Shown piece by piece: positions 4,896 through 5,325 of a stretch of 5,325 nt of DNA (within the stretch, counting starts at the first letter, position 1; every line of letters begins with the position of its first letter). The position numbers and the translations under genes were made by a program. Location of the stretch: the NCBI GenBank assembly GCA_023445955.1, contig JAEXJH010000534.1, positions 1-5,325 on the forward strand, in the 5' to 3' direction. The stretch is from Pseudomonadota bacterium. GTDB lineage: Bacteria; Pseudomonadota; Alphaproteobacteria; Caulobacterales; Caulobacteraceae. The notes under the pieces were generated by a model that worked only from the letters and a program-made list of their open reading frames with translations, was not told the DNA's origin and searched no databases.

Positions 4896-5325
4896 GCGAG
4901 TTCTTCCAGGTCGCCAAGTGGAAGCCCGGCCCGCTGCTGCCGCCGCGCGACGCCCGTGACGGCGCGCTGGTCTTCGTGGTGGCGGTGCTGTGTTTCCTGG
5001 CCTGTCTGACCGCCTTCGCGGCGCTCGCCTCCAACCGCGCCGCCCATGGCTGGACCGCCCAGCTGGTCAACTCGGCCACCGTGGTGGTCCGCGCCCGCGC
5101 CAACGAGACGCCCGACAGCGCCGCCGCTCGCGCCGCCGAGACCCTGGCGGGCGTCAAGGGCGTGGCCGAGGCCCAGGCCCTGCCGCGCGAAAAGGCCGAG
5201 GCCCTGCTGGCCCCCTGGATCGGCAAGGAAGCCCTGGTCGACGACCTGCCCACCCCCCGCCTCGTCACCCTCGATCTCGATCCCAAGGCCCCGCCGACCG
5301 CCCAGGTGCTGGACAAGGCCCTGCG
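4892..5325 (+). CDS. ftsX: Cell division membrane protein FtsX, N-terminal part (3' end outside window)
   Basis: FtsX is the membrane subunit of FtsEX and passes the ATPase cycle of FtsE to cell-wall hydrolase activators in the periplasm. The frame is open from the ATG at 4892 to the window edge (144 codons plus 2 bases), so it is cut by the window, not broken. Residues 1-23 form a short cytoplasmic N terminus with KWKPGPLLPPRD, followed by one membrane helix at about 24-47 (ALVFVVAVLCFLACLTAFAA). The start of the periplasmic domain follows, including WTAQLVNSATVVVRA at 54-68 and a PREKAEALLAPWIG segment at 98-111. Family members have four membrane helices, so three are expected beyond the window. 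Its ATG overlaps the ftsE TGA, a standard ftsEX operon arrangement. The strength of the call comes from this position plus the topology; the visible sequence alone is weakly diagnostic. Confidence 0.9.
   Translation, partial: MSEFFQVAKWKPGPLLPPRDARDGALVFVVAVLCFLACLTAFAALASNRAAHGWTAQLVNSATVVVRARANETPDSAAARAAETLAGVKGVAEAQALPREKAEALLAPWIGKEALVDDLPTPRLVTLDLDPKAPPTAQVLDKAL

Noticed and set aside
4389..5316. Minus-strand open frames opposite ftsE and ftsX
   Set aside because: They are Arg/Ala-rich products of GC-biased codons in ftsE and ftsX, with no motif of their own.
1..5325. tRNA, rRNA, riboswitch or CRISPR array
   Set aside because: Read through for cloverleaf-like segments, regularly spaced repeats and conserved RNA motifs; none was recognised. 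In particular no lysine riboswitch fits in the 9-bp gap before lysA.

Overview
The window looks like chromosomal DNA from a high-GC alphaproteobacterium, most probably Caulobacter or a close relative. The reasons are the strong G/C bias at third codon positions, a ZitP-type zinc-finger polarity protein beside ftsE, and a GANTC (CcrM-type) methylation site in the zitP/ftsE control region. The genus is inferred from gene content and protein resemblance, not from a search.

Layout. (1) Positions 2-1803, plus strand: a tightly packed amino-acid cluster made of the 3' end of argH, a small LptM-like lipoprotein gene that overlaps it by 4 nt, and lysA (diaminopimelate decarboxylase, TTG start) 9 nt further on. 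(2) Positions 1815-2651, minus strand: an AT-rich gene for a two-helix membrane protein with a coiled coil, resembling the putative phage abortive infection (AbiC-like, putAbiC) family. Its base composition is far from that of its neighbours and it is the clear accessory element here. (3) Positions 2653-4105, minus strand: zitP followed by a hypoxanthine-type phosphoribosyltransferase gene (hpt) that overlaps zitP by 8 nt. The AbiC-like gene starts 1 nt after the hpt stop, so zitP-hpt-abiC probably form one leftward transcript. (4) Positions 4106-4187: a short divergent control region with a plausible sigma70-type promoter for zitP, one GANTC site and a near-match to a CtrA half-site. (5) Positions 4188-5325, plus strand: ftsE and the start of ftsX, overlapping by 4 nt; ftsX runs off the window.

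How the genes work together. ArgH and LysA carry out the last steps of arginine and lysine synthesis, and LysA's substrate meso-diaminopimelate is also a peptidoglycan precursor. LptM-like proteins assist assembly of the LptD-LptE lipopolysaccharide translocon. ZitP (cell pole) and FtsEX (division site) are transcribed away from a shared region, which suggests coordinated cell-cycle control. The AbiC-like gene sits at the convergent end of the two gene blocks, where insertion would break no housekeeping gene, and it seems to borrow expression from zitP-hpt. It is the best candidate for a little-studied system in this window, though it belongs to a recognisable family. No tRNA, rRNA, CRISPR array, insertion sequence or integrase was seen, and no stretch longer than 300 bases lacks a gene.
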